Assembly: GCA_035772405.1 (NCBI GenBank)
Contig: JAYKKM010000143.1
Coordinates: forward strand, 2,393,501 to 2,457,500
Source of the DNA: Chrysogorgia sp. JL179-B06
Lineage: Eukaryota; Cnidaria; Anthozoa; Scleralcyonacea; Chrysogorgiidae
Direction: 5' to 3'
DNA: 64,000 nt
Part shown: piece by piece, positions 17,062 to 27,936 of the stretch
Position numbering within the stretch: the stretch's first letter is position 1
Layout of the letters: each line of letters starts with the position of its first letter
The notes under the pieces: generated by a model
Told to the model about the DNA's origin: nothing
Seen by the model: the letters and a program-made list of their open reading frames with translations, nothing else
Database searches by the model: none
Made by a program: the position numbers and the translations under genes

Positions 17062-17247
17062 ATGAGCACTAAAACTTTGAAGGAGATGGCTATGGAATTT
17101 GATAAAAAGCGTAACTTGACAGAGACACTCTCTTACCAAACTCGTCAGATAGAAGAGTTGGAACAACTACTATCAGACGCTCTAAAACAGGTCATAACAA
17201 TAAAGTGTGAGTTGGAGACACTCAACAACAAAGTTACTATACTATAG
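17062..17247 (+). CDS. Small coiled-coil protein, 61 residues
   Basis: It begins 3 bp after the previous stop. The whole product is heptad-like (TLSYQTRQIEELEQLLSDAL) with some likeness to the coiled coil of the preceding protein, so it may have arisen by duplication. B lacks it. It might partner the upstream coiled-coil protein. Confidence 0.6.
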   Translation: MSTKTLKEMAMEFDKKRNLTETLSYQTRQIEELEQLLSDALKQVITIKCELETLNNKVTIL

Positions 17248-17277
17248 TCTAAAGGTATATATAGTATATTAACTTAG

Positions 17278-17901
17278 ATGGTTGACGAACGTACAATGAG
17301 AATGTTCGATGCTGGGTATATATTGGATGAGATCACATCAAGAAAGTGGAGTGGTACTACGTTAGGGTACACATTAGACGAGATCAAGAACGGAAGTAAG
17401 GACGCAAGACCAAAAAAGTGGTACGACACCACATACTGTTACAAGTGTAGTAACCACAGAACCCAAATCGAAGATGGTGTATTTAGTTGTAACAAGTGTG
17501 GAGAGACTACCTACGGACGCGTGAGAAACTTTGTACCTAACATTTGGATGTACAAGAAATCGGCTCACAGTTATAGCTTATGGTTAGATAGAATGTTGAC
17601 TGGACTAGTCAATGAGAGTGACATACCAACAGTTGTCAGTGATTTTATAGAGATAATATGGTCTCTTAAAAGAAACAATTTGATTGTTAAGAATATATCG
17701 AAATATATTTTCTATGTCATAAGAATATGCTCTAGAAGAGGTATAGAGTTGAGAGGTAGTCTTAACGACCTCAAACCTGGTAAGGTTAAGGTACGATTCG
17801 AGTATAACCTGTATAGCGTAGTATACAAGGATCTAGGTTGGGATGGGAGAGGAGACCCATACTACAACGAGTGGATAAATAAAATATATGGTAATATATA
17901 A
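17278..17901 (+). CDS. Zinc-ribbon protein
   Basis: 207 residues. A four-cysteine ribbon lies at about 56-84 (CYKCSNHRTQ...CNKCGETTYG), suggesting a nucleic-acid-binding or transcription-factor-like role. The remainder is helical and ends with a conserved DLGWDGRGDPYYNEWINK block. Element B has a 187-residue orthologue at 50232-50792 with the same cysteines. Upstream AAAGGTATATATAGTATATT is a strong promoter-like motif. The TAA stop overlaps the next ATG (TAATG). Confidence 0.75.
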   Translation: MVDERTMRMFDAGYILDEITSRKWSGTTLGYTLDEIKNGSKDARPKKWYDTTYCYKCSNHRTQIEDGVFSCNKCGETTYGRVRNFVPNIWMYKKSAHSYSLWLDRMLTGLVNESDIPTVVSDFIEIIWSLKRNNLIVKNISKYIFYVIRICSRRGIELRGSLNDLKPGKVKVRFEYNLYSVVYKDLGWDGRGDPYYNEWINKIYGNI

Positions 17902-18080
17902 TGGCAAGACCAAAAATTTACCAAACCAAAGAAGAAGCTTTGATAGCATCCAGAGCTCAAACCAAAGAGTGGATTAGAACTCATAAGTGGGTGTGTGAGA
18001 CGTGCGATCGGTCATACCACGTGACCTCTAAATCTAAACACGTCAAGACTAGAAAACATTTGAGAAACCTAAGCAGCTAG
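17901..18080 (+). CDS. Small U1/matrin-type C2H2 zinc-finger protein
   Basis: A 59-residue protein whose ATG shares one base with the stop of the zinc-ribbon gene. The C-terminus has CETCDRSYHVTSKSKHVKTR followed by KH, a C-x2-C...H-x5-H finger of the matrin/U1 type, which usually binds nucleic acid. Its stop overlaps the polymerase stop on the other strand: both lie in the palindrome CTAG. It is absent from B. Confidence 0.7.
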   Translation: MARPKIYQTKEEALIASRAQTKEWIRTHKWVCETCDRSYHVTSKSKHVKTRKHLRNLSS

Positions 18081-20869
18081 TTCTGAACTATTTTGTAATG
18101 TCCATACGCATAGCTGGACACACCGTCTGGTAGTATATGTCGCTTGTCGTCAAAGCAACTTAAGGATATCTTGTTTATTTCATAGCTTCCCAGTTGGTGG
18201 CTCTTGCTGCGAATAGTTTTAATTATGTGAGACATTTGCTCACCATTTGTCAGGACACTTTTATAGTTGTCATGCCTTATATTATTTCTAATGGTACTCT
18301 TCTTGATACCTTTAGCAGTCTTCCCACCTTTTCCGTCCTCTTTTATGTAGCTATACATTTTCGACCTTAAACCAACGAACTCAACGATTGGGACTCCTAA
18401 TGTCTCATCCTTCATTTTACCAATAACCTTCTTGTTAGTTGGGTCGAAGTAAGGAGATGACTTATCATATCCACTAAAGTCAAACACTTCCTTGTTAGCG
18501 TACATATCTCTGTACACATCCTCCGTCTTAATCTCATACATTAGACTATCCGTGTCTGTGAATAGTAATTTGGCTTTGTTGCCATACTCCTTTTTGATGT
18601 TATTGTAGTGGAAGTCGTACATCAATGTCTTCGATAAGTCTAGAATACACATACCTACGTATGCTGGTCTATTTAGAGTTAGTATCTCTTTGATCTTGTG
18701 AACTGCTACCAAGTTATTGTCAAATATCTTACTGCTCACAAAGGTTGGTTTTGACGTTAGTTTCTTCAGTTTTTCCTTGTCTGTTACTAACTCCACGCTC
18801 ACACGTTTTCGTAGATTCTCCATAGTCTTTCCGAATACACTATTATTCATGAGCTTGAAGAAATCCTTCTCAAAGTCGTTCTTCGCTTGGGTCCTCTTGT
18901 CTGTGTTAAAGTCGATATATTGCTTGAGCCATGGTGACTGATCGAACTGAAGTACTCTATGTATCTTCTTAACCTTCATTCCCAAACTTTTATATAACTG
19001 TAGGTTTCTATAATGAACGACATACTTACTCTTATCGTTTAGGTTGGGTACAAGCTTTGCAACCTCTCCTACAGATATCTTGAACTTGTTTTGGATTGTC
19101 TTACAATAGTTTGACAACATATCACTACTTACTTTCATCCTCTCAGGGGCTAAAGGATAGTCGTTGTGAAGATCGTGCAACTCCTCTGGATACTCTAAAT
19201 CAACCTCGAGTATCAACCCTTTGTCTGAGTCGTTGTTATATTTATCTAGATTGTTGATGTCAAAACCTTCGACCCACTCAAATCCACCAGTCGGTAGATA
19301 CTGACACATAGCCCAACCGTAAAGGTTATTCGCATCTAGGTATACGATGTGTTTAGATGGTTTACTACTATCATACACCTTCATGTATTTGTTATTAGCT
19401 TCTCCGTGCCTATGTGTTATGCAGGAGACACCACCCCGCATTCCTTTCTCGATGAACTGAAACATATCAATGTTAGTCATTAACTTTAGTTCCACTCCTG
19501 TCATCTTTAGAGCAGCGTCCCACGATAGTCCAGGTGATGTGAAGTAATGACAAGGATCTAACTGGTAGTACTGTTTACACGTTCTTCTAAAGTTCTCGAA
19601 CACGTCAGCCAGTAGTAACACGTCAGACTTTAGGTATAGGTCGTGGTACCCACCCATATTCTCCACACCCATTGTATTCCACACTTCTTGAGCGTGCTTG
19701 TAGTCTGTGTCTGACACATGCTCGTCGTTTAGGACGCTGTAGAAACTCTCCTTTGATGGCAACTCAAGTTCGTTAAACTTATCGAAACTATCCATATAGT
19801 CATATGGGTACACACCTTTTCGCGACACCAACTCTAGCTCCTCACCTTGAAATAGTTCAGACGTGTACTTGAGACATTCCTTTGGTAGGTTGTTCACTAG
19901 GTTGGCTAGACTAGAGCTCATGAATTGGAAACTATCTAGAAACACTAGATGTTTACCTAACATGAATGCCATATATTTCTCCATATTATTTGGTATGACG
20001 TTGATTTTCTGACCTATCTTACCTATCTCTTGCATTATAAAGTGGCTATCGTACCCTCTTAGATTATGAAATATGACAGGTATCTTGTCAGTCAGTCTGT
20101 AGTTCCTATTACATAACTGATGTGCTGAACCTCTATACTTACCAGTGACGTGACAATGATCTCTAACTCTCACGTTTTTACGTTTATATTCCCTATCACA
20201 AATATGACATTTAGTCGCTTCCTTGAAGTTAACCTTATCAGCTATGGTCATCACCATGTCCTTATTAAAATGCTCCTTTCTAACTTTCTTGCAGTACTTA
20301 ACCTCCTCTAACATCTTTTTCATGAACTTCTTAACTGCTTTCGGACCTCGAAACATCTCTACTGGTTTACTATATTTATCATCGTAACAGCACACTACTT
20401 TGTATCCATACCCACAGTCCGTATGTCTTTGGTACTCACTAGTGTACGATCCTGTGAGTGGTGTCACGTTGTCGACCTTCTCTGTGATAGCCTCGAAGTC
20501 TGCGTATATCACGAATGGTACCTCTAATTGTTTGTGATAATTTACGTACTCAAGAGTACTGTCTTCTTCAGCTGGCATCTTGATCGCTTGCTTACCATTT
20601 ACCACCATACAAACCTCCTTATGCTTCTCAAGAATCTCACTGGTAGTAAAGCAGTTAAGACAGTACCTACAGAAACTCTTGCGACACTTGTGACTAGACT
20701 GACCGTACATAAACCTATCAAAGTCTTTGATATACACGTAGTGTCGTTTAACACCATTAGTTATTAGCAGTAGGTCCATATGATCCTCGAACTTCTCCTC
20801 AGAAACGTAGATAGGAAATGTCTGCTTGTTCTCATACCCAAACACGCTTATGCTGATATCATTCTGTCT
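18077..20869 (-). pseudogene. Type-B DNA polymerase, exonuclease and polymerase part (frameshifted from its N-terminus)
   Basis: This part holds a zinc finger (CRYCLNCFTTSEILEKH), exonuclease motifs (VIYADFEAIT, HNLRGYDSHFIM, SDVLLLADVFENF), an endonuclease-VII-like Cys/His insertion (CHICDREY...DHCHVTGKYRGSAHQLCN), polymerase motif A (YLDANNLYGWAM), motif B (FFKLMNNSVFGKTMENLRK) and motif C (FTDTDSLMYE). All catalytic motifs look intact. The family replicates Polinton-type genomes, probably by protein priming. The first residues continue from the upstream ORF after a 2-base shift near 20873, so as read it is separated from its N-terminus. In B the same protein is one 1234-residue frame on the other strand. 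Confidence 0.88.
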
Positions 20870-20871
20870 CT

Positions 20872-22278
20872 CTATATCTTGTTGTACTGTTTCGTATCCA
20901 CTGGAAATCTCACTCCTTCATAATTGACAGAACCTACGTTCTTCTTATGCTTCGACACTCTCTGCGGATCCTTTCCCACAGGACATTTGTGCAACACGTG
21001 ACACCACATGAAACACTTATCATCTTCATTCTTTATATTAATCAAACCTTTCGACGCGTTCCTCAACTCTTCCGGTAGCTCAATATAACTCGATCCTTTA
21101 AGAGGTATATACACTACCACATTAATATAGTGGTCAATAACACTGTCTACAACCCACCCAGACCCTTCTGACAACCATACAGCTATACGATTCACTATCT
21201 CCTCACTAGCTTGCTTCGTAGTCCCACTAATATCAACACTATTAGTCACTGTTTTGACCACACTATTGAAGAAGGCTGTCTTAAACACAGACTCTCCATC
21301 ACCAATTTGTTTCTCTAGAGTCACTCTCAATGTCTCGGAAAACTTTAAACCTTTCAGTCTCTCTAACTCTTTCTGTAAAGTTGAGCCCACTACTCCTCTA
21401 GTCTTGACTAGTTGTTTTAGTGGATCCTTGTTGTCGATCACCTCAACACTATACAAATTGGTGTACCCTTTTAGAGCAACTCTCCTTTGTACTACAGTAG
21501 GAAGTGTCTTAGCAATAAGGTTAGTGATTCTCTCATACTCTTTGTCTGAGACCTCCTGACTTAATCGTGACCTCTTAACATATTGTCTAAGATCACGTCT
21601 AGCCTTTCTGACCTCCCTAACTCTGGTGACTCTACTAATAACGTCCTCTCTAGATACCTTTCTAATAAGGTCCATCCACTTATACCCCAATGCTTTAGCG
21701 TCAGCTAGATAGCCAGACATCCTCTCTAGAAAACTCATCTTAATATTAGGTATAACTAAGTCACCAGAACCTATAGCAGGACCACGTGCACCACCGCTCG
21801 ATAGTGTACCACTACGAGCAACATTACCATCCACAATAGAGTTACGTTTACTCTCAGACATTTTCACACGAGTCGTTTTATTATTTAATATAGCTAAGTC
21901 CTTAGACCTTTTCGAACCACGAGCCCCACTCGACTCATGACCTGAAATAAAGTTCATATCAGGATCACGTGTAATATCACTTGACATAGTCTTATTACGA
22001 GCGACATCCTCACCAGCAGCAGCCCCACGTCTAGACACCTCACTCTGTAGCCTACTAGCTGACACATGTCTCATAGGCTTCAAACCATGCGACACATCGC
22101 CTATTAGTAGTCTCGAAAGTGGGGCTAACGGCGAACTTTTTCCATTTGAATGTCTCAACTTCTCTGGAGAACCAAGCACTTTTTCTGTTTTTGGATTCCA
22201 CATATTTGCTCGAAAGTTATATGTGGAATCCAAAAACGAAAAAAGTGCTTCGTTATCCAGAGAAAAAAGTTGAGACAT
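20872..22278 (-). pseudogene. Type-B DNA polymerase, N-terminal part
   Basis: 468 residues matching the N-terminus of the B polymerase from about residue 80 on (GSGWVVDSVIDHYINV, PEELRNASKGLINI, CFMWCH). The reading frame ends at TAG just after QYNKI; an extra TA in GATATAG explains the shift, since the next frame continues the match without a gap. The first about 60 residues lie inside the right terminal palindrome and are unlikely to be native, so the real start is probably internal, near 22072 (MRHVSASRL). The N-terminal 200 residues are low-complexity and basic. Confidence 0.8.
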
Positions 22279-22323
22279 GAAAAAATGGAAAAATGCGCCG
22301 GTAGCCCCACTTTCTATACTACT
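22106..22323. repeat. Right terminus of element A: TIR within a 218-nt palindrome
   Basis: The outer arm (from 22323 inward) and the inner arm (from 22106 outward) match in inverted orientation: AGTAGT, GAAAGTGGGGCTA and a TTTTTCCATTT block, then GTCTCAACTT and CCAGAGA/TCTCTGG, down to a central TGTGGAATCCAAAAAC inverted pair. Nearly the whole region can fold as one long hairpin. It matches the shorter left terminus at 407-506. Confidence 0.9.
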
Positions 22324-22329
22324 ACTATG
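22324..22329. repeat. Right 6-bp target site duplication of element A
   Basis: ACTATG, identical to 401-406. Confidence 0.93.
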
Positions 22330-22705
22330 AACAACACATCCGAAGCGTTATTTCTCAATAGCCCAACTTTGATTTATTTGCTTTCTTATGACACAAAGAT
22401 AAAGGAATGTTGTGCTCATGTGAGCAGACATGAGTGGAGAGTAAGAGAAAGACACAAAGAACATTTGGGACGGAGGCTCGCTTCGTGTTTGGAAACGAAA
22501 TACGTCTTTCATAGTATATAAACTACACGCTAATGTATACTGTCCGGGCGACACTGTCCGCAGTGACACCGGTCGCATGCCCCACACGTCTTTTTGCCGC
22601 GTAAATGTATATATCTTGTAAATGAAATGATCCAAAAAAGTATTTTCTATGTAAGTAGTGGTATTTTATTTTAATACACATGTATCTTTTTATTGATTGT
22701 TTTAG
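22330..22705. other. Host intron sequence before the ABCC exon
   Basis: No gene was seen. It ends with a pyrimidine-rich tract and TTTTAG at 22701-22705, a plausible splice acceptor for the following exon. Confidence 0.5.
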
Positions 22706-23273
22706 TATTGACTGTGATAGTAAATCTTGAAGTCTCAAATCTGCCAAAGTTGTTTGAACAAGAAGGATTTCATAAAACATTAATAACATATTCAGTAATG
22801 CTTACATTTGCATTATTTCTCACTGTCTTTGGAACTTTGGGTCTTCTACTCGTGTTGATAAGTGCTGCCAACGCTATTCATAAAAAGATGGTTGCCTGTC
22901 TTAAAAGAGCTCCTTCATCATTCTTTGTCACAAATCCAGTTGGTCGCATAATGAACCGCTTTTCACAAGACATCAACAACTTGGACGAGCTACTACCAAA
23001 CTATTTTATTAACTTTTGCCAAAATATTTCACCAACAATAGCAAGCCTTGTTTTGGCGCCCGTGGCAAATATCATTTTACTTCCCCTCACTCTTGTATGT
23101 GTTGTTGGACTGTACTTTATCTCCAGATTTTATCTTCGCTCTGCCATGGATATTAAACGTTTGATGTTAATAGCTGCTAGTCCATTGTATTCTCATTTTT
23201 CCAACACTATGGAAGGAGTTAGAACTATTCGTGTTCATAACAGACAGAGAGAATTCACAGATGATGTTTACAG
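22706..23273 (+). CDS. ABCC (MRP4-like) transporter exon: part of second transmembrane domain
   Basis: The exon encodes about 189 residues of an ABC exporter. VGRIMNRFSQDINNLDELLP is the typical ABCC intracellular-loop block, and EGVRTIRVHNRQREF is the coupling-helix region. Several hydrophobic helices lie between them. It starts after TTTTAG and ends at CAG|GTAGGA. The last codon is split after AG and continues at 58189. Earlier exons are not in the window or lie left of element A. Confidence 0.85.
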
Positions 23274-24412
23274 GTAGGATTAATATTTCTCATATTAGAG
23301 TCACATTGTTAAGTATACTGTTTATGTAATATACATAGTTAGTTATTATCGGACAGTCAAAGCGACACAAGTACTATTGTAATATTTCTAATTTCTAAAA
23401 TTTAATGTATTACTCTTATAATATTACTCACCCTGGAGATGTCACACGTAACTAACGAAACGTTAGTAAACTAACCTGAATTATTTTTGGATTAGTTTCT
23501 CTGAGGTATTAATAACCCCTGGTTGCAGTTGTTTCAATTGTTTTATCCGTAAATAATACATAACTGCACAGTTTCATCGATAATGTTATAGGTACCTATG
23601 CTCTAATTTTTTCAATTTTTAATTTTGAAGAAAAACTGCATGTAGAAATCTTTAATGAAAACGTTTGCGTTGAAACTTTTCACATTATTAAGCATGTATC
23701 CGTGATCTCACGAGGCCGAGTAAAATTAAGGTTTAATTTCATTAGTGTAGTGAAATTAAACCTAAATTTTATGTGGAACCATTTGGTTGCTTATTTATAT
23801 TAACACGCAGGTGGGAAAACTACCCAATACATCGTGTTCTTCCGTGTGTTCACATTTTCATTCGAAGTTTTAATATCTGCATCAATAAAACGACAAGCCA
23901 GGATTTTTTAATGTTTTCAATTTGCAATTAAGAAAAAGTGTCCCATAAGCCAATCATATTCAAGTAATTTTGCTCGCCATGTTAAAATGATTTTTTCATC
24001 TTTGACATTAGCAGATTGTTCTATTGTATCCATATATGCAACAACATTAAAAAAATGATTTACCCACTTCATTCACGAGTTGCTGGGGCTCTTATGAATA
24101 TAAAGAATATTAAAATATGACGACACGTTGCTGTAGCAACACTGAGAACACTTAAACAGTGTTAATTATCATTAAATGTTGGAAGATTATTTCATTTATA
24201 AGTCTCCATAATATTTAAAGAAACATTTACAACAGGGACAACTGTAAGGAGACACCTTAAATAGTATGAATTGTCTCTTGTAGTAATGAGTTTGCATTTT
24301 ATTTTAATATTGAAACACCCTCAAAGCATACTGTCTTACCTTGCTGAAGTCAACGAATTTTGTAGGATAACAATGAATTATCACCTTAAAAACATCCAAA
24401 TTGGTAGTAATA

Positions 24413-24560
24413 CCCCCATATAGGGAGCAAAAGGATGCCGCATCATGAATTATTCATTTTGAATTTTGGGATTACGTCATGACTTCTCGTTAACCTTACA
24501 CGGCCCCTTAACCCTAATTATTTATTCAGATTACGTCATTAAACGTTATGGAATCCCTAA
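24413..24560 (+). repeat. Dispersed repeat, inverted partner at 57960-58112
   Basis: Most of this stretch (including GGGATTACGTCATGACTTCTC and TTATTCAGATTACGTCATTAAA blocks) is present as the reverse complement at 57960-58112 near the other end of the same intron. It is probably a short interspersed or MITE-type repeat. Confidence 0.75.
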
Positions 24561-24701
24561 CCCTACCTTGTATCCCTATAAAGCCTTACGGCATTTTGGT
24601 ATGATGTCATGCCCAATGAGCCACCGACTCCTCGCAACGAGGGTATTACGTCATTAAAAGGCGCTCGACTTATTCTTTATAAGTAATAGTAACCACTCAT
24701 T

Positions 24702-24733
24702 ACTCGTGCCCAGGCCTATGGCCGGGCACGAGT
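24702..24733. repeat. Short perfect inverted repeat
   Basis: ACTCGTGCCC and GGGCACGAGT face each other across a 12-base loop. No function is evident. Confidence 0.6.
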
Positions 24734-25016
24734 TATAAAATGCAAGTTTTTTTTTCGTCGTCAGAAATGTGGAAAATGTTGCGTAATACATCCGGTTTGT
24801 ATCACAGCAGCTCGCCACTTATTTCCATACCTTGAATTTAGCGCGTTCCTCTAAAAGCGAAGCCTGGGTATCAGGACCAGGGTTTAATTACCCAGGGTTT
24901 AATTCAATGTAACCTGAGATCATCAACATTCTTCTTAAAACACAATGCCTTTGATGTTGATTATCAGATTTTACTGGATAACAATGGATTATTAAATTCT
25001 TTGCTTGTTTCATATT

Positions 25017-25380
25017 GTATCAAACACTGTCGGTCTCATCGTATTTCGCTGCTAGGACAGCTCCATCACGAATGAAAGAGTTGGGCCATTGGCGACCATA
25101 TAAACACTGAAGAGTTAACGACCATATAAACACTGTTGGTCTCTTCGTATTTCGCTGCTAGGACAACTCCTTACGAATGGAAGAGTTAACGACCATATAA
25201 ACACTGTAGATCTCTTCGTATTTCGCTGCTAGGATAGCTCCCTCGCGAATGGAAGAGTTGGGCCATTGGCGACCATATAAACACTTTTGTCTCTTTGTAT
25301 TTCGCTGCTTACTGTGCTAGGATAACTCCCTTTACGAATGGAAGGGTTAGTGACCTAGTGTTTTGAAATCTTCCGCTCTT
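25017..25380. repeat. Tandem array, about four units of 80-95 bp
   Basis: Each unit contains CATATAAACACTGT, TCTTCGTATTTCGCTGCTAGGA and TTACGAATGGAAGAGTTR blocks. Units differ by small indels, giving an old minisatellite-like array. Confidence 0.8.
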
Positions 25381-26975
25381 TAAAAGATAACTTGTGCATC
25401 TATAAAACACTCAAAGAGTCGAAAACGTTGTATAAAATATAAATTACTAGTTTCCATCTGTCAACTTGACGCATGTCAAAGTCTTTCTCATACACAGAGC
25501 AATAATACAATGCTTACACTACCATTATTACAGTTGAGATAAGCAGAACAAGGTTTACAATTATTAGATGTAGGTGGTGCAGGTGTCTGTTTCTTTAGAG
25601 CCATATCTCATCAGTGATTTGGTGAATCAAACTAACATATGAATGTACGTAACGTACCACAGAACTGTAGTAGAATACATGGGGGATAACTTAGCTAAAA
25701 TGTCTCAACAAGGTATACACCGTATTACATGGTGTGATCGCATGCACTAATCGTACAAACAGTTGCAGATGCAATTAATCTTACCATCTATATAATTGAA
25801 TCCCATGAAGACTTTGCACCAATTACTATTATTAGACCATTGCACACAGAAAATAACTCTACTACTTCACTACTGCTCAACTACTGTATTAGAGCATAAC
25901 AACCGATCAACAAATGTATCCAAAGGGTCTGATAATTTCCAAGCACCTACAAATACATTTGAGATGACTGTAGTATAACATACATAATTCCATGAACAAA
26001 CAGTTTTGTGCTATGTCAGTTTACTCTATATGTTTTTCTGTCATCAAATTTTGTAGTTATTGGAATTCTGATACATTAGGTGTAATTAATGAACATTTTA
26101 AATTTATAATATCATGGCTACCTTGAAATCCTTTGTTTCGCAAGAGACGATTAATGTTGGATTTCTTTTATGAATACTGGATGAGCTACGATTAGTTTTA
26201 ATTTTACCTCAGTGCCATGCGGCCCATGCTATTGCATCGTTGATGCATAGCCATTACATATGTTCATGTACCGTAATATATCATACACAAGAAGGCATTT
26301 TTTTGAAAAGTGTGTTGAAAAACGCGGCGATAGCTCAGTTTTTTTAACCACTTCTGACATGTTTTAAAATCACTTTATATGTATAAAATAAGGAGTACAC
26401 AGGATAATAAACGTGAATTATATAGAGAATAATACATGGATGTGCGGAAATATGATATTTATTTTTAGTGTTCACGAACCAGTGAGATATCCGGGAGGCG
26501 GGCCGCCCTGGGTCAACACGAGAAATAAATTTCATATTTCCAAGCATCCAGTTGCTTAGAAAAAACAGCTTTAATCTATAGTGCTGTATCAGCGATAATC
26601 GTCACATGTGCGATTACCATAAATAATCACACATGTGCGATTATCACTTTCATTAGTTGTGGAAAAATCAATAAAACACTCTACTTTATATAATAAAACT
26701 CACCAATACAATCTTGAGTAACTATCATTTGAGCAAAGAAACCATGCACACCATTTTACACTTCATGTCTGTTGTCACTTGTAATAATTATAATTATTTG
26801 ATTGTTAAAAAGTGCAGTGTAACTAGCTTTTTCTCACAGGTTGCAGTCTGGTGGTGCAGATGCTAATGTTGGAACAACTCTTATTTTCCTGTTCTTTGCA
26901 TTGTGTCGTGTTTAATTTTTAATTTTTTACCATTTTATTTTTTAATTTTTAATATGAGAAATTTAAATTATCGCG

Positions 26976-27893
26976 AAATAAGATAAAAACCTGGTTAAAA
27001 CAACAAGATACGTATACATTGCATAAACCAGTGCGACATCGTTTTAAGAGAAATAGTGTTATTGTGGGAGCAATAGACGAAGAATGGGAGGCTGACCTGG
27101 TCATGATTATGGATTCGTTAATAAATATATTTAACTGTCATTGATGTCTTATCCAAGTATGCGTGGGTAGAACCGCTGAAAACAAAATCCGGAGAAAATC
27201 TGATTAAAGCTTTTCAGAAGATATGCAAGAAAGGCAGACGTCCCGAGAAACTTCATACCGATAAAGGAACTGAATTTACCAACAGACCATTTCAGAAGCT
27301 TTTGAAAGATTACAACATATCGTTTTTCACCACGCATAACGATACCAAAGCGTCTATTGTGAAACGATTTAATCGAACGCTCAAGGGAAAGCTGTGGAAA
27401 ATACTTTACAGCTAAGAATACACTAAAGTATATGGATGTGCTACAAAAATTAGTGTATTCCTACAACCATTCGCGACACCGGAGTATTGGAATGAAACCG
27501 GTTGATGTGAATCACGAGAATGAAAGCGTCGTGTGGCAACGATTGTACGGACACGAATCTACCGCGCCCATTAAGTATAAATTTAACGTGGGCGATCAAG
27601 TGCGAATCAGCAAAGCCAAACGAACATTCAAGAAAGGTTACTTACCCAGCTGGACCGAAGAAGTTTTCACCATAACGAAGCGTATACCTATAAGACCACC
27701 TGTGTATAACACCTGTGTATAAAATATCTGATTATCACGACGAGGAGATAGAAGGAACATTTTACGAACAAGAGTTGCAAAAAATTATTAAGAAAGACAC
27801 TGACTTTTTTAGAGTAGAAAATGTGATTAAGTCTCGCATGCATGGTAAGCGCAAAGAATATCTTGTAAAATGGTTAGGTTACTCTAATGATTT
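26976..27893 (+). pseudogene. Integrase with chromodomain, broken
   Basis: The match begins at WLKQQDTYTLHKP, so the N-terminus is missing. A shift occurs in the first catalytic block near 27110-27140. HTDKGTEF keeps the second Asp, but the third block reads VKRFNRTLKG, so the catalytic Glu is replaced by Lys. A stop follows at about 27415 (ILYS*) and a small duplication (CACCTGTGTATAA) shifts the frame near 27715. The chromodomain (VKWLGYSNDFN) is cut short. It cannot encode an active integrase. Confidence 0.9.
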
Positions 27894-27936
27894 TAATCTT
27901 ATAACTTGTGTTCATTTGTGTCTTATACTCGTCGAG

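Larger units (their letters stand above)
407..22323. mobile_element. Element A: endogenous Polinton-like virus, 21.9 kb, with nested retrotransposon
   Basis: The boundaries are set by the ACTATG duplication and by terminal inverted repeats that match for about 48 bp (407-454 against 22276-22323) with one visible difference. The element encodes an integrase with chromodomain, packaging ATPase, capsid-like protein, penton-like protein, fibre-like protein, Bro-N/VRR-NUC protein and type-B polymerase. Gene packing is tight, often with overlapping stop and start codons. Without the nested retrotransposon (6117-11168) it would be about 16.9 kb. Two lesions are visible: that insertion, and a 2-base frameshift in the polymerase. 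Protein order and sequence match element B, but the two are well diverged and are not recent copies of each other. Confidence 0.93.
23274..26974. other. First part of a large ABCC intron
   Basis: No supported gene. It holds a dispersed repeat (24413-24560), a short hairpin and a four-unit tandem array (25017-25380). The rest is AT-rich and unremarkable. Confidence 0.7.

Noticed and set aside
22693..22705. Start of the ABCC reading frame at 22693
   Set aside because: The frame starts at TTG inside a pyrimidine-rich acceptor; the exon is better begun after TTTTAG.
25000..25400. CRISPR-like array
   Set aside because: Units are 80-95 bp with no spacers of uniform length and the context is an animal intron.
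26845..26915. Possible host exon after TTCTCACAG
   Set aside because: A short open stretch (LQSGGADANVG) follows an acceptor-like AG, but no donor or ABCC match follows, and it is not needed to join the exons at 23273 and 58189.
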